In this document: positions 6,748-13,379 of the stretch, piece by piece | Position numbering within the stretch: position 1 is the stretch's first letter | How the letters are laid out: each line of letters begins with the position of its first letter | NCBI GenBank assembly: GCA_040255445.1 | Contig: JBDZUZ010000094.1 | Location: forward strand, 1-15,357 | Reading direction: 5' to 3' | Length of the DNA: 15,357 nt | Source: JBDZUZ01 sp040255445 | GTDB taxonomy: Bacteria > Planctomycetota > Phycisphaerae > Phycisphaerales > UBA1924 | The notes under the pieces: generated by a model | What the model saw: the letters and a program-made list of their open reading frames with translations, nothing else | What the model was told of the DNA's origin: nothing | The model's database searches: none | Made by a program: the position numbers and the translations under genes

Positions 6748-9700
6748 ATGCCCGCCAACCCACTCATCGCCGCCGCCCGCCGCGAAGCCGACAACCTCTA
6801 CCCCATCGATCGCGCCTCGGACAGCACCGACACCGCCCCCACGCCCCGCCCCCCGGCGGGCTACCGCATCATCGCCCCCCTGCACCGCGGCGCGCAGGGC
6901 GTGGTCTACGAAGCCCTCGACACCCGCAGCGGCAACCGCATCGCGCTCAAATTCCTCCGCGATGCCGCGACGCCCGCCGAGCGCGCCCGCCTCGAACGCG
7001 AAGGCCGCATCCTCGCCGCCCTCGATCACCCCAACATCGCCGCGGCGATCGACACCGGCGTCAACCCCGACGGCCTCATCTACATCGCCATGCACCTCAT
7101 CGACGGCGATCCCATCGATGCCTTCGTCCGCGATGCCGCGCTCCCGATCCAGGACACGATCACCCTCGCGCTGGGCGCGATCGACGGTGTCGCCGCCGCC
7201 CACCTCCGCGGCATCCTCCACCGCGACTTAAAACCCTCCAACATCCTCGTCGACCCCGCACCGAGCAACGGCGCCAACGCCACCCCCCGCGCGGTCGTCC
7301 TCGACTTCGGCCTCGCCAAGTCGCTCGCGCTGTCGGACGATCCCGCGACTTCCTCCGCCCCGACCGCGCCCCGCGCCACCATCACCCACACCCCCGGCTT
7401 CATCGGCACACTCGCCTACGCCAGCCCCGAGCAGCTCCGCGGCAGACCCGAACACATCGATCTTCGCTCCGATGTCTACGCCCTGGGCGTCATCCTCTTC
7501 GAACTCCTGACAGGCCAGATGCCCTACGACGCAGACGGCCCCATCGCCATCGCGATGCAGACCGTCCTCACCGCGCCGCCCCGCCGCCCCCGCTCGCTCA
7601 ACCCCGAGATCCCCCGCGATATCGAGACCATCATCCTCACCTGCCTCCACAAGGACCCCGCGCGCCGCTACGGCTCCGCCGGCGAACTTTCGCGCGATCT
7701 CCGCCGCGCCCTCGCCGGCGACCCCATCGACGCCAAACGCGACAGCACCCTGTACCAGGTCAAAGCCATGATGAAGAAGAACAAAGCCGTCACCGCCGCC
7801 GCCGCATCCTTCCTCCTCCTGGGCCTCACCAGCGGCGCCGCCGCGGGCGTCCTCCTCGCCCGCTCGCAGGATGCGCTCCAGGAAGCCCGCCAGCAGAACG
7901 CCGACCTCCGCGCCGAGCTCGCGCAGCTCAAGAACCAGTACACCAACCCCGGCAACTGGACCTCGGCCTTCCGCTCCGCCGAGCAGCTCAAGACGCTGAG
8001 CAAGGAAGACGGCATGGCCGTCGTCCGCGCGGCGTGGAGCGAAATGACCAACGACCATCCCAAGCAGCAGCTGCTCAAGTCCGCCTCGGTCTCCGATGTT
8101 CCGTACCTCGTCAACATTCTCGACATCGGCATGAACGACCCCTCGCCCGCCGTGCAGAGCTGGGCGATCGAGTACCTCAAGTACATCGCATACACCGACT
8201 TCGCCGTCGACTTCAACGCATACAAAGCGTGGTACGAAGCGAACCGGAACAAGCCGCTCGGGGAGATCCGCGCTGCATCACTCCGCCGCGTGCTCGACGA
8301 GATCAAGACCGCCGACGATACATCGCTCAAGGCCAGGCTCGAAGTCCTCGCCCGCAGCCGCATCTTCGCTGATCAGCCCGAGACGATCACACTCGCCCGC
8401 GAGAGCGGCCTGATCGACCGGCTCTTCACGCTCATCCAAAGCCCCGGCGACCGCAGCAACGCCGCCCGCGAAGCCGCATCGCTCCTCGGCCTCATGCCCC
8501 TCGACGCCGCAACGCTCGATGCCCGCATCATGCCCTTGCTCGACCACAAGGACCGCGATGTCCGCACCCGCGCTGTCAAGATCCTCGCCGCCCGCGGGCA
8601 CGCACCCGCGCTGGACCGCCTCCTCGAGATGCTGAAGACCGCCGCGGCCGGCCCGTTCCCGCAGCGCCGCTCCGAGCTCTGGGACATCGCCGGCGCACTC
8701 TCCGACCTCAAAGACCCCCGCGCCATCCCCACCATGATCGCCGTCATCGACAGCGACAACACCTACGACACCGTCTACGGCGTCGGCTACTTCGGCCTCT
8801 CCAAACTCACCGGGGTCGCCTACGACGAGAAGCACGACGGCGCGTGGTGGCGAGCCTGGTGGGACAACAACAAGCAGCGCTTCGGCGATGACATCGCGAA
8901 GCTCGAGATCCCGACGCTCGACTCCAAAGCCGACCGCCGCAAGTCCGCATCACGCCCGACCAATGCGCCGGCCGCAGCGCCCAACACCACCACCACCGCA
9001 GCGCCCGCCGAACCCACCCGCATCACCGCCGCCGCCGAAAAACCCACCCTCACCCAATCCCTCTACGCCGCCGGCGATCCCATGAAACGCTACAACCTCA
9101 TCACTCCCGCCGCGGCCGACCCGCTCGCCCCGCCCCCCGCCGCGCCCGCTGACGGCTTCAAACTCCTCCTCGTCCTCCCCGGCGGCGACGGCTCCGCCGA
9201 CTTCGAGCCCTTCGTCACCAACATCTACAAGAACGCAACACCCGATGGCTTCATCCTCGCGCAGCTCATCGCCCCGCAATGGTCGAAGGATCAATTCGAG
9301 CAGGTCGTCTGGCCCACCCGCGGCCTGCCCTTCCAAGGCACGCGCTTCACCACCGAGGACTTCATCACCTCGGTCATCGCCGACATCGCCGCCCGCTACA
9401 CGATCGATCGCTCGCACACCTACGCGCTGGGCTGGTCCTCCGGCGGCCCGCCCATCTACGCCGCGGCCATCGCCGACAACTCCCCGCTTGCCGGCGCCTT
9501 CATCGCGATGAGCGTCTACAAGCCCGATCAGCTCCCTCCGCTCACCAACGCGAAGGGCAAATCCTTCTACATCCTCCACTCCCCGCAGGACTTCATCCCC
9601 ATGTCCTTCCCCAACACCGCCGCGGGCACCCTCTCCGCCAACGGCGCCCGCACCAGACTCGCCACCTACGAAGGCGGCCACGGCTGGCACGGAGATGTCT

Positions 9701-9786
9701 TCGGCAACATCGCAACCGGCCTCAACTGGCTGATCTCCAGGGACGCGCAGCCCGAGAACAACCAACCCGTCAACAATCCGCGGTGA
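6748..9786 (+). CDS. membrane Ser/Thr protein kinase fused to HEAT-like repeats and an alpha/beta hydrolase domain
   Basis: This 1012-residue protein has an intact Hanks-type kinase domain at about 39-325. It shows the glycine loop (HRGAQGVVYE, 46-55), lysine K68 in 'IALKFL', catalytic 'HRDLKPSN' with D160 and N165, 'DFG' at 186-188 and 'SPE' at 226-228. A juxtamembrane basic stretch precedes one membrane helix (about 348-371), then a short coiled coil (about 373-398). Residues of about 448-715 are helical HEAT-like repeats ending in 'HDGAWWRAWWDNNKQRF'. After a Pro/Ala/Thr linker (about 735-800), an esterase-like alpha/beta hydrolase domain at about 802-1000 has 'LLVLPGGDGSADF', nucleophile S897 in 'GWSSGG', probable acid D948 and His in 'GGHGWHG' (978 or 981). 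With one helix, the kinase should be cytoplasmic and the hydrolase outside the cytoplasm. It sits between the sigma gene and the overlapping exporter gene (GTGA). Confidence 0.86.
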   Translation: MPANPLIAAARREADNLYPIDRASDSTDTAPTPRPPAGYRIIAPLHRGAQGVVYEALDTRSGNRIALKFLRDAATPAERARLEREGRILAALDHPNIAAAIDTGVNPDGLIYIAMHLIDGDPIDAFVRDAALPIQDTITLALGAIDGVAAAHLRGILHRDLKPSNILVDPAPSNGANATPRAVVLDFGLAKSLALSDDPATSSAPTAPRATITHTPGFIGTLAYASPEQLRGRPEHIDLRSDVYALGVILFELLTGQMPYDADGPIAIAMQTVLTAPPRRPRSLNPEIPRDIETIILTCLHKDPARRYGSAGELSRDLRRALAGDPIDAKRDSTLYQVKAMMKKNKAVTAAAASFLLLGLTSGAAAGVLLARSQDALQEARQQNADLRAELAQLKNQYTNPGNWTSAFRSAEQLKTLSKEDGMAVVRAAWSEMTNDHPKQQLLKSASVSDVPYLVNILDIGMNDPSPAVQSWAIEYLKYIAYTDFAVDFNAYKAWYEANRNKPLGEIRAASLRRVLDEIKTADDTSLKARLEVLARSRIFADQPETITLARESGLIDRLFTLIQSPGDRSNAAREAASLLGLMPLDAATLDARIMPLLDHKDRDVRTRAVKILAARGHAPALDRLLEMLKTAAAGPFPQRRSELWDIAGALSDLKDPRAIPTMIAVIDSDNTYDTVYGVGYFGLSKLTGVAYDEKHDGAWWRAWWDNNKQRFGDDIAKLEIPTLDSKADRRKSASRPTNAPAAAPNTTTTAAPAEPTRITAAAEKPTLTQSLYAAGDPMKRYNLITPAAADPLAPPPAAPADGFKLLLVLPGGDGSADFEPFVTNIYKNATPDGFILAQLIAPQWSKDQFEQVVWPTRGLPFQGTRFTTEDFITSVIADIAARYTIDRSHTYALGWSSGGPPIYAAAIADNSPLAGAFIAMSVYKPDQLPPLTNAKGKSFYILHSPQDFIPMSFPNTAAGTLSANGARTRLATYEGGHGWHGDVFGNIATGLNWLISRDAQPENNQPVNNPR

Positions 9787-11045
9787 CCCCACCGCCCGGA
9801 CCACTTCCCGCTCCTCCGCCCTACACCCGCGCCCCCGCACCAACCCCCGATGCCCGCCGCTTCATCCTGCGGCTGGGCGCGATGCTCTCCGCCGCGGGCA
9901 CACCCGCCGACCGCGTCGAGGAAGCCCTGCGGGTCTGCGCACAGGAACTCGGCATCAAGGGCGAGTTCTTCAGCATGCCCACCGCGCTCCTCGCAACCTT
10001 CGAATCCGCCGAAGAACCGCAGCCCTTCACCAAGATCGTCCGCGTTCGCCCAGGGCCCGTCGATCTCGAGCGTCTCGCCGATATCGACCGCGTCTTCAAC
10101 GATGTCGCCGATGGCCGCCTCGGCCCCGCCGACGGCCTCGCCCGCCTCGACGAGATCGCAGACCGCTCGCCCCGCTACCCCGAACTGCTCTCGCCGGTCT
10201 CCACCATGATCATCGCCGCCGCCGCGGCGACCATCCTCGGCGGCGGCATCCGCGAAGCCCTCGCCTCCGCCGTCATCGGCCTGCTCGTCGGCGGCATCTG
10301 CCTCACGCTCGGCAAACGCGGCGGCGCCGCCCGCCTCGTCGACTTCGTCTGCGGCGCAATCAGCGCGATGGGCGCCGGCTTCATCGCCGACATCGTGCCG
10401 CTCCGCGCTGACCTCGTCGCCATCGCCAGCCTTATCACGCTCCTCCCCGGCCTCACGCTCACCACCGCGATCAACGAACTGAGCACGCGCAACCTCGTCT
10501 CCGGCACCGCGCGACTCATGGGCGCTTTCACCATGCTCCTCGCGCTGGGCTTCGGCGTCGCCGTCGGCATGCGCTCGATCGAAGCGCTGGGCGCTCCTGC
10601 GCCGATCGGCGACTTCGGCACACTTCCCGCCTTCTACACCTACATCGCCCTCGCCGCCGCGGCGGTCGCTTTCGCGGTCGAGTTCCGCGCCCACCCGCGG
10701 CAGCTCTGGATCCTCATCACCGCCGGCTACCTGGGCTTCTTCGCCGCGACGCTCTCGTCACCCTTGCTGGGTGCCGAGCTCAGCGCGGCCGCGGGCGCGC
10801 TCGCCGTGGGCATGTTCGCCAACGCCTACGCGCGGCTCTTCAACAAGCCCGCCACCATCGCCCTCATCCCCGGCGTGATCCTGCTCGTCCCCGGCACCCT
10901 TGGCATCCGCGGCGTGCGCTCGATCGTCTCCCACGACACCCTCACCGGCGTCGACACCCTCTTCAGCATGCTCCTGATCGCGACCGCGCTCGTCGCCGGC
11001 CTGCTCGCCGCGAACGTCCTGATCCCGCCGCGGAAGGCTCTCTGA
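9783..11045 (+). CDS. ThrE-type threonine/serine exporter family membrane protein
   Basis: This 420-residue protein starts at a GTG that overlaps the kinase stop as GTGA; the frame is open further upstream inside the kinase gene, but that is a shadow. It has the two-part ThrE layout. A soluble N-terminal domain at about 25-135 carries 'LGAMLSAAGTPADRVEEALR' and 'FFSMPTALLATF', the conserved start of the DUF1212/ThrE domain. Around 10 hydrophobic segments follow from about 140 to the end, including 'LITLLPGLTLTTAINEL' and 'ALIPGVILLVPGTLGIRGVR', the latter typical of the ThrE_2 half. In Corynebacterium ThrE exports threonine and serine using the proton gradient. The substrate here is unproven. 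Coupling to the kinase gene suggests co-regulation, possibly by phosphorylation of the cytoplasmic domain. Confidence 0.87.
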   Translation: MTPPPGPLPAPPPYTRAPAPTPDARRFILRLGAMLSAAGTPADRVEEALRVCAQELGIKGEFFSMPTALLATFESAEEPQPFTKIVRVRPGPVDLERLADIDRVFNDVADGRLGPADGLARLDEIADRSPRYPELLSPVSTMIIAAAAATILGGGIREALASAVIGLLVGGICLTLGKRGGAARLVDFVCGAISAMGAGFIADIVPLRADLVAIASLITLLPGLTLTTAINELSTRNLVSGTARLMGAFTMLLALGFGVAVGMRSIEALGAPAPIGDFGTLPAFYTYIALAAAAVAFAVEFRAHPRQLWILITAGYLGFFAATLSSPLLGAELSAAAGALAVGMFANAYARLFNKPATIALIPGVILLVPGTLGIRGVRSIVSHDTLTGVDTLFSMLLIATALVAGLLAANVLIPPRKAL

Positions 11046-11046
11046 T

Positions 11047-11103
11047 GTGCCACAGGTCTGGCCGGCTTTGCGGCCAAACCTGTGGGGAACGTGCAACGGC
11101 CCA
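11047..11103. repeat. structured repeat H, copy 1
   Basis: Just after the exporter stop lies a hairpin with outer arms CCACAGGT (11050-11057) and ACCTGTGG (11078-11085), and inner arms TGGCCG (11059-11064) and CGGCCA (11071-11076). Its flanks GTGC and GAACGTGCAAC recur around the hairpin at 12236-12288, where the stem sequence differs but still pairs. There is no T tract, so it is not a classic terminator, though it could still mark the end of the sigma-kinase-exporter transcript. Confidence 0.78.
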
Positions 11104-11115
11104 GCATCGCTCAGA

Positions 11116-11143
11116 AAGCGTAAAGCGTAAAGCGGACAACGTA
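11116..11143 (-). repeat. heptamer array B1 (four 7-bp units, C type)
   Basis: Read on the minus strand this is four consecutive 7-mers: TACGTTG, TCCGCTT, TACGCTT, TACGCTT. The CATG edge lies at 11144-11147. It is the left arm of a composite whose right arm is 11323-11350. Confidence 0.88.
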
Positions 11144-11179
11144 CATGTTTCCGCTCTCGGTGCCTTTGCCTCTGGGTAC

Positions 11180-11198
11180 CCCCACTCTCCGAGTGGGG
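11180..11198. repeat. short palindrome P1
   Basis: CCCCACTC (11180-11187), loop TCC, GAGTGGGG (11191-11198): a perfect 8-bp stem preceded by GGGTACC. It is one of five related palindromes between 11180 and 12955. Confidence 0.82.
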
Positions 11199-11266
11199 CG
11201 ATGCACACCCGGCCCCCGACTCCAGAAGGGACCAAGCAGCGAAGCCGTACGCACTTGCACAACCAA

Positions 11267-11285
11267 CCCCACGCGGAACGTGGGG
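11267..11285. repeat. short palindrome P2, inverted relative to P1
   Basis: CCCCACG (11267-11273), loop CGGAA, CGTGGGG (11279-11285), followed by CTACCC. Read on the minus strand it has the GGGTASCCCCAC start seen in P1. P1 and P2 therefore form an inverted pair inside the composite 11116-11350. Confidence 0.8.
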
Positions 11286-11322
11286 CTACCCCCAAACCAT
11301 CCGCGCCCCTCGCGCCAATATG

Positions 11323-11350
11323 TACGCTGTACGTTGTACGCTTTACGCTT
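11323..11350 (+). repeat. heptamer array A1 (four units, C type)
   Basis: TACGCTG, TACGTTG, TACGCTT, TACGCTT, with ATATG before and TCCGG after. It ends 13 bases before the tpx start codon, so any tpx promoter or ribosome site must overlap or lie within the repeat. The TCCGGAG just after it includes GGAG, a plausible ribosome site. Confidence 0.88.
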
Positions 11351-11363
11351 TCCGGAGCCCCCC

Positions 11364-11954
11364 ATGCGCCACACCACCCTCGCCCTCCCCCTCCTCCTCT
11401 CCCTCGCCACCCTCACCGCCTGCCACTCCAACAACACCACCTCCCGCCCCAACCTCGTCTCCCTCCGCGGCAGCCCAGTCACGCTCGAAGGCCGCGGCGT
11501 CCGCGTCGGCCAGCAAGCCCCCGAGGCGGTCCTCGTCGCCATCGACATGAGCGAGAAGCGGCTCAGCGACTACCGCGGCCAGACCGTGCTCCTCTCCATC
11601 GTCCCCTCGATCGACACCGAGGTCTGCAGCCGCGAGACCCGCACCTTCAACGAGAAGGCCGCCGAGCTGCAGAACATCACCGTCCTCACCGTTTCGATGG
11701 ACCTCCCCTTCGCGCAGAAGCGCTGGTGCGGCGCCCACGGCATCGACCGCGTCACCACCCTCTCCGACTACAAGCACCGCGACATCGCGAGAGACTGGGG
11801 CCTCCGCATCCGCGAAAACGGCCTCCTCGCCCGCTCGGTCTACGTGATCGACGCCAACGGCATCATCCGCTACGAACAGATCGTCCCCGAAGTGACGACC
11901 GAGCCGGATTACGATGAGGCGTTGGCGGCGGCGAAGGCCGCGAGCAAAGCGTAA
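11364..11954 (+). CDS. tpx: thiol peroxidase (atypical 2-Cys peroxiredoxin), predicted lipoprotein
   Basis: This 196-residue protein reduces hydroperoxides using a cysteine pair. The ATG at 11364 is chosen because it begins a lipoprotein signal peptide ending in a 'LTAC' lipobox (C20). The Tpx fold follows from about residue 45 ('GRGVRVGQQAPEAV'). The peroxidatic cysteine is C88 in 'SIDTEVCSRETRTF' and the resolving cysteine is C122 in 'KRWCGAHGIDRV'. Their spacing of 34 equals that of E. coli Tpx (C61/C95), which supports the Tpx subfamily over AhpC or BCP. 'GLLARSVYVIDANG' and 'YDEAL' near the end are also typical. A lipid anchor is unusual for Tpx and would place it outside the cytoplasm. 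The last codons (AGC AAA GCG TAA) run into heptamer array B2, which supplies the stop. The gene is bracketed by two composite repeats. Confidence 0.9.
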   Translation: MRHTTLALPLLLSLATLTACHSNNTTSRPNLVSLRGSPVTLEGRGVRVGQQAPEAVLVAIDMSEKRLSDYRGQTVLLSIVPSIDTEVCSRETRTFNEKAAELQNITVLTVSMDLPFAQKRWCGAHGIDRVTTLSDYKHRDIARDWGLRIRENGLLARSVYVIDANGIIRYEQIVPEVTTEPDYDEALAAAKAASKA

Positions 11955-11974
11955 AGCGTACAGCGGACAACGTA
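11947..11974 (-). repeat. heptamer array B2 (four units, C type), overlapping the tpx stop
   Basis: On the minus strand the units are TACGTTG, TCCGCTG, TACGCTT, TACGCTT. The tpx stop TAA (11952-11954) lies inside the last unit pair. The CATG edge is at 11975-11978, followed by TTGCCGCGATGG. That is the reverse complement of the CCATCGCGGCAA found before the arrays at 14911 and 15320. Confidence 0.88.
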
Positions 11975-12010
11975 CATGTTGCCGCGATGGATGCCTTTGC
12001 CTCTGGGTAC

Positions 12011-12029
12011 CCCCACTCTCCGAGTGGGG
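12011..12029. repeat. short palindrome P3
   Basis: CCCCACTC (12011-12018), TCC, GAGTGGGG (12022-12029). The preceding stretch TGCCTTTGCCTCTGGGTACC matches that before P1 exactly, so about 45 bases are shared with the first composite. Confidence 0.82.
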
Positions 12030-12075
12030 CGAACGGTCACCGACTCCCGACACCACGCAGGCCCTTGCCCCACCT

Positions 12076-12094
12076 CCCCACGCGGAGCGTGGGG
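12076..12094. repeat. short palindrome P4, inverted relative to P3
   Basis: CCCCACGC (12076-12083), GGA, GCGTGGGG (12087-12094), followed by CTACCC. This is the inverted partner of P3 in the second composite and equivalent to P2. Confidence 0.82.
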
Positions 12095-12139
12095 CTACCC
12101 AAAGCCACCGCGCACCAACCGGCCCCCCCCGGCAGCATG

Positions 12140-12167
12140 TGAGCTGTCAGTTGTCAGCTGTAAGCTT
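12140..12167 (+). repeat. heptamer array A2 (four units, A type)
   Basis: TGAGCTG, TCAGTTG, TCAGCTG, TAAGCTT, with GCATG before and TTCCCC after. It is the right arm of the composite that begins at B2, but it is of the A type while B2 is of the C type. Confidence 0.88.
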
Positions 12168-12235
12168 TTCCCCCTACACTCCCCCCGGATGCCGACCACT
12201 GCCTGACGCCAATCCGGAACCGCGTGAGCCCGCCC

Positions 12236-12288
12236 GTGCCACAGGTTCGCTGCTCTGAGCGAACCTGTGCCGAACGTGCAACAGCCCA
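12236..12288. repeat. structured repeat H, copy 2
   Basis: A perfect 11-bp stem, CACAGGTTCGC (12240-12250) with GCGAACCTGTG (12259-12269), closes an 8-base loop. The flanks GTGC and GAACGTGCAAC, plus GCCCA further on, match copy 1 at 11047-11103 in the same orientation. The inner stem sequence is unrelated to copy 1, yet still pairs. Confidence 0.8.
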
Positions 12289-12436
12289 CAACCCTATCGC
12301 GCCCGCGGCCCACTCTGTCCCGCGGCAGCGCCCGGTTCCAGTACGGATTGCACCAAACCCGCCACAGAGCCTGATCTACGCATCACCGCGGCCGCGCGCA
12401 CTCATCCGCGCCCCGCCGCCACGGGCTCACACACCA
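12289..12436 (+). other. gap upstream of the RNHCP gene, no clear features
   Basis: This is a 148-base GC-rich stretch between repeat H copy 2 and the RNHCP start. The frame of the downstream gene stays open through it, but the translation is low-complexity Ala/Pro/Arg. I see no convincing promoter, hairpin or ribosome site. Confidence 0.5.
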
Positions 12437-12802
12437 ATGTCATCCAAGCACCGCCGCCACGAGAACGGCGACTTCACCTGCATCCACTGCCGCCAGGCGA
12501 TCCCCGCCACAGCGCTCGGCACCAGCCACCGCAACCACTGCCCGATCTGCCTCTGGTCGCGCCATGTCGATGACCAGCCCGGCGACCGCGCATCGCCCTG
12601 CCGCGCCCCGATGGAACCGATCGCGATCGAGGTCCGCCGCGGCGGCGAATGGGCCATCCTCCACCGCTGCACCGGCTGCCACACCCTCAAAGCCAACCGC
12701 ATCGCCGGCGACGACCACGAACTCACGCTCCTCGCGCTGGCCTTGAAACCGATCGCGCAGCCGGCCTTCCCGCTCGACATGCTGGGGGTGCTGAGGAAAT
12801 AA
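12437..12802 (+). CDS. RNHCP-domain zinc-finger protein
   Basis: This is a 121-residue cytoplasmic protein. The ATG at 12437 is chosen because conserved sequence starts about 8 residues later; the open frame before it is low complexity. It carries the name-giving motif of the RNHCP family: 'FTCIHCRQAI' (CxxC), 'TSHRNHCPICLWSRHVD' with its Asn-His-Cys-Pro core and second CxxC, a 'CRAPMEPIAI' segment, and 'WAILHRCTGCHTLKANRIAGDD' with a third CxxC. The cysteine pairs suggest zinc binding. No biochemical function is established for the family that I can state. The stop TAA is the first element of heptamer array B3. It is convergent with the minus-strand membrane gene ending at 12963. Confidence 0.88.
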   Translation: MSSKHRRHENGDFTCIHCRQAIPATALGTSHRNHCPICLWSRHVDDQPGDRASPCRAPMEPIAIEVRRGGEWAILHRCTGCHTLKANRIAGDDHELTLLALALKPIAQPAFPLDMLGVLRK

Positions 12803-12829
12803 AGCTTACAGCTCACAACTCACAGCTGA
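12802..12829 (-). repeat. heptamer array B3 (four units, A type)
   Basis: On the minus strand the units are TCAGCTG, TGAGTTG, TGAGCTG, TAAGCTT, with a GATG edge. It begins at the last base of the RNHCP stop codon. There is no facing A-orientation array here before the convergent gene, so this copy looks like a half composite. Confidence 0.86.
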
Positions 12830-12847
12830 CATCGAAACCAGCAACGT

Positions 12848-12885
12848 GGAGCCCCGACCGTCAGGGAGGGGTTTTACTGCGCTCC
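12848..12885. repeat. imperfect hairpin between convergent genes
   Basis: Outer arms GGAGC (12848-12852) and GCTCC (12881-12885) enclose inner arms CCCC (12852-12855) and GGGG (12868-12871), the latter followed by TTTT. It could act as a weak terminator for the RNHCP gene. The pairing is short and the call is tentative. Confidence 0.4.
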
Positions 12886-12938
12886 CGCGACCCACAGCGC
12901 TCGCCGCCCGCGCGCACAAAGCCGCTGCCTTGGGTACC

Positions 12939-12955
12939 CCCACGCTCCGCGTGGG
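12939..12955. repeat. short palindrome P5
   Basis: CCCACGC (12939-12945), TCC, GCGTGGG (12949-12955), preceded by TTGGGTACC as in P1 and P3. It lies 8 bases beyond the end of the minus-strand gene and could serve as part of its 3' end. Confidence 0.8.
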
Positions 12956-12962
12956 CGTCTTC

Positions 12963-13379
12963 TCAATCACCGTCAGTCACAGCCTCGATCATGAAAAGGA
13001 GCACGCTGGAAGCTGCAACAATGATGTCAATGGCGACGGCCCGCCACAACCATCCCCACTCGGCATTCCACACCAACAGGAGTGACCACGCCGCTCCGGT
13101 CATCACCACAAGCCAAACCAAAGTGCCGATGGCAGCCGTGCGGCGATATGACCATGGTGTGCGCCATGCGCAGAACGTCAGGTAGAACTGATCGAGCATG
13201 AAGACCACCGACATCATCAAATACTGGCTAACTCCGCCCACACCCATGCTGATCAGAAAAGCGGCCCACCACGGTGCTTCCGTTCCAAACAGCAGCCAGA
13301 AGAACACGAGGATCGGCAGGAGGAAACTGCCTACACCGACAATGCCGAGTGCAGTACCGACGACCTTGTCTTCGTTCAA
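12963..13379 (-). CDS. four-helix membrane protein of unknown function
   Basis: This 138-residue protein is read leftward. No ATG or GTG begins the frame near its hydrophobic start, but a TTG at 13379-13377 overlaps the stop of the upstream gene (TTGA), giving 'MNEDKVVGTALGIVGVGSF'. Four hydrophobic segments lie at about 8-30, 36-60, 79-101 and 108-130. Notable residues are 'WWAAFL' and 'WSYRRTAAIG' in the loops. I do not recognise a family. The overlap with the DUF6804-like gene suggests co-translation and a shared membrane role. The open frame extends further upstream within that gene, but the translation there is Arg/Gly-rich shadow. The TTG start is inferred, not certain. Confidence 0.66.
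   Translation of the reverse strand: MNEDKVVGTALGIVGVGSFLLPILVFFWLLFGTEAPWWAAFLISMGVGGVSQYLMMSVVFMLDQFYLTFCAWRTPWSYRRTAAIGTLVWLVVMTGAAWSLLLVWNAEWGWLWRAVAIDIIVAASSVLLFMIEAVTDGD

Noticed and set aside
11047..11103. Intrinsic terminator for the exporter operon
   Set aside because: The hairpin is strong but has no T tract, and the same element recurs at 12236 not following a gene end. It is called a repeat instead.
11145..11363. N-terminal extension of tpx through the first composite
   Set aside because: The translation is repeat-derived, while the ATG at 11364 begins a proper lipoprotein signal peptide.
12224..12436. N-terminal extension of the RNHCP protein
   Set aside because: It reads through hairpin H copy 2 and low-complexity DNA, and the family similarity begins only after 12437.
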